A stretch of 6,585 nt of DNA, taken from positions 1-6,585 of the forward strand of contig CANCAR010000151.1 in the NCBI GenBank assembly GCA_947374125.1, in the 5' to 3' direction. Positions within the stretch are counted from its first letter, which is position 1. Every line of letters starts with the position of its first letter. Below the pieces are notes generated by a model. It ran no database searches and was not told where the DNA came from. It saw only the letters and a list, made by a program, of their open reading frames with translations. The position numbers were made by a program, and so were the translations under genes. The stretch comes from Hyphomicrobiales bacterium. GTDB lineage: Bacteria > Pseudomonadota > Alphaproteobacteria > Rhizobiales > Beijerinckiaceae. Positions 5,827 to 6,585 of this stretch are shown here, in pieces.

Positions 5827-6585
5827 TTAGGCTACCGCCAAAATCACCTTCTTCACCTTGTCCAACAATTCGTCCATTTCATTATCCGTCATGATCAGCG
5901 GCGGCGTTAACGCCAGCGTATCCGCCGTGATGCGGATCATGATGCCGTGATCACGGAATCCCTTGTCCATGGCGTCGTAAGCGCGTCGTCCGACACCATC
6001 GGGATGCGGCGCAAGATCAATCGCGGCAACCAAACCGATTGTCCGAATATCAAGCACATTTGGCAAAGGCTGCAGCGTAGACATCAGAGCGTCCATCCAA
6101 GTCTGTTCGCGCTTTCTGGTTTTTTCAAACAAATCTTCGTCACGATAGAGATCAAGCGTCGCAAGCGCTGCGGCCGCAGCCAGTGGATGGCCCGAATACG
6201 TATAGCCATGGAAGAGTTCAATCGCGTGCTCTGGGCCCTTCATAAAGGCATCATGCACGGTCTTGCTCGCAATCACGCCGCCCATAGGCACGGTGCCGGA
6301 ATTAACCGCCTTAGCGAAGCAGATAAAGTCAGGCGTCACGCCAAAGCGCTCAGCGGCAAACGCATGTCCCAAACGTCCAAAGCCCGAAATCACCTCGTCG
6401 AAGATCAACAAAATGTCGTGCTTGGTGCAAATCTCGCGCAGACGCTTCAAATAACCCTTGGGTGGTGGCAACACGCCGGTTGAACCGGCCATCGGCTCGA
6501 CGATAACGGCAGCAATGGTCGAGGCATCATGCAAGGTCACAATCCGCTCAAGTTCATCCGCCAAATGCGCGCCCCACTCCGGCTC
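5827..6585 (-). CDS. Class III omega-amino acid:pyruvate aminotransferase (N-terminus outside window)
   Basis: The reading frame is open from the right edge to the TAA at 5829-5827, giving the last 252 residues of a protein that should be about 440-450 aa. It is a PLP enzyme of class III (ornithine/omega-amino acid group). The fragment shows EPMAGSTGVLPPPKGYL (30-46), FDEVISGFGRLG (62-73) with the aspartate that contacts the PLP ring nitrogen (D63), and FAKAVNSGTVPMGGV (90-104) with the Schiff-base lysine K92. FHGYTYSGHPLAAAA follows. These match closely, by memory, the beta-alanine:pyruvate transaminase type (EC 2.6.1.18), which moves an omega-amino group to pyruvate to make alanine. A related substrate such as another omega-amine or taurine cannot be excluded. 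It converges on vapC and shares its terminator. No relation to the his cluster is evident. Confidence 0.9.
   Translation of the reverse strand, partial: EPEWGAHLADELERIVTLHDASTIAAVIVEPMAGSTGVLPPPKGYLKRLREICTKHDILLIFDEVISGFGRLGHAFAAERFGVTPDFICFAKAVNSGTVPMGGVIASKTVHDAFMKGPEHAIELFHGYTYSGHPLAAAAALATLDLYRDEDLFEKTRKREQTWMDALMSTLQPLPNVLDIRTIGLVAAIDLAPHPDGVGRRAYDAMDKGFRDHGIMIRITADTLALTPPLIMTDNEMDELLDKVKKVILAVA

Noticed and set aside
5947..6483. 178-codon plus-strand ORF antisense to the aminotransferase
   Set aside because: Opposite the PLP-binding region of a clear gene; no family features.
1..6585. CRISPR arrays, insertion sequences, rRNA or tRNA genes, integrase sites
   Set aside because: No regularly spaced repeats, transposase or integrase fragments, or cloverleaf-forming sequence seen in any part of the window.

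Overview
The window looks like chromosomal DNA of an alphaproteobacterium, probably of the Hyphomicrobiales (Rhizobiales) type. The signs are moderate-to-high GC, a hisS / hisZ / hisG cluster of the kind seen in that class, a long HisRS (503 aa) whose motif 2 loop resembles the divergent alphaproteobacterial enzyme, and an extended HisG next to a separate HisZ. The genus cannot be fixed from sequence alone.

Layout. Positions 1-4596 are almost entirely coded on the minus strand. Reading in the direction of transcription, they hold hisS (4596-3085), a secreted M23 metallopeptidase (3015-1993), hisZ (1897-782) and hisG (785 to beyond position 1). hisZ and hisG overlap by 4 nt (ATGA) and are certainly co-translated. 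A probable intrinsic terminator (1955-1983) just after the peptidase gene suggests that hisS plus the peptidase form one transcription unit and hisZG another. HisZ and HisG together form the hetero-oligomeric ATP phosphoribosyltransferase that starts histidine biosynthesis, and HisS charges tRNA-His with the product.

Positions 4597-5093 form a regulatory or accessory interval. It holds two inverted repeats, a small plus-strand ORF with a very good ribosome binding site (4795-5025) that faintly resembles the N-terminus of HigB/Gp49-type toxins, and a striking double palindrome (5050-5079) directly before the next gene. Positions 5094-5773 encode a type II toxin-antitoxin pair, a Phd/YefM-family antitoxin followed by a PIN-domain (VapC-type) ribonuclease with 1-nt overlap. 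The pair ends in a strong bidirectional terminator (5774-5800).

Positions 5827-6585 (minus strand) hold the C-terminal 252 residues of a class III omega-amino acid:pyruvate aminotransferase, whose start lies beyond the right edge. I see no complete novel system. The most unusual parts are the tandem palindromic operator, the possible remnant of a second toxin-antitoxin locus beside it, the peptidase gene inserted in the his cluster, and the extended HisG.
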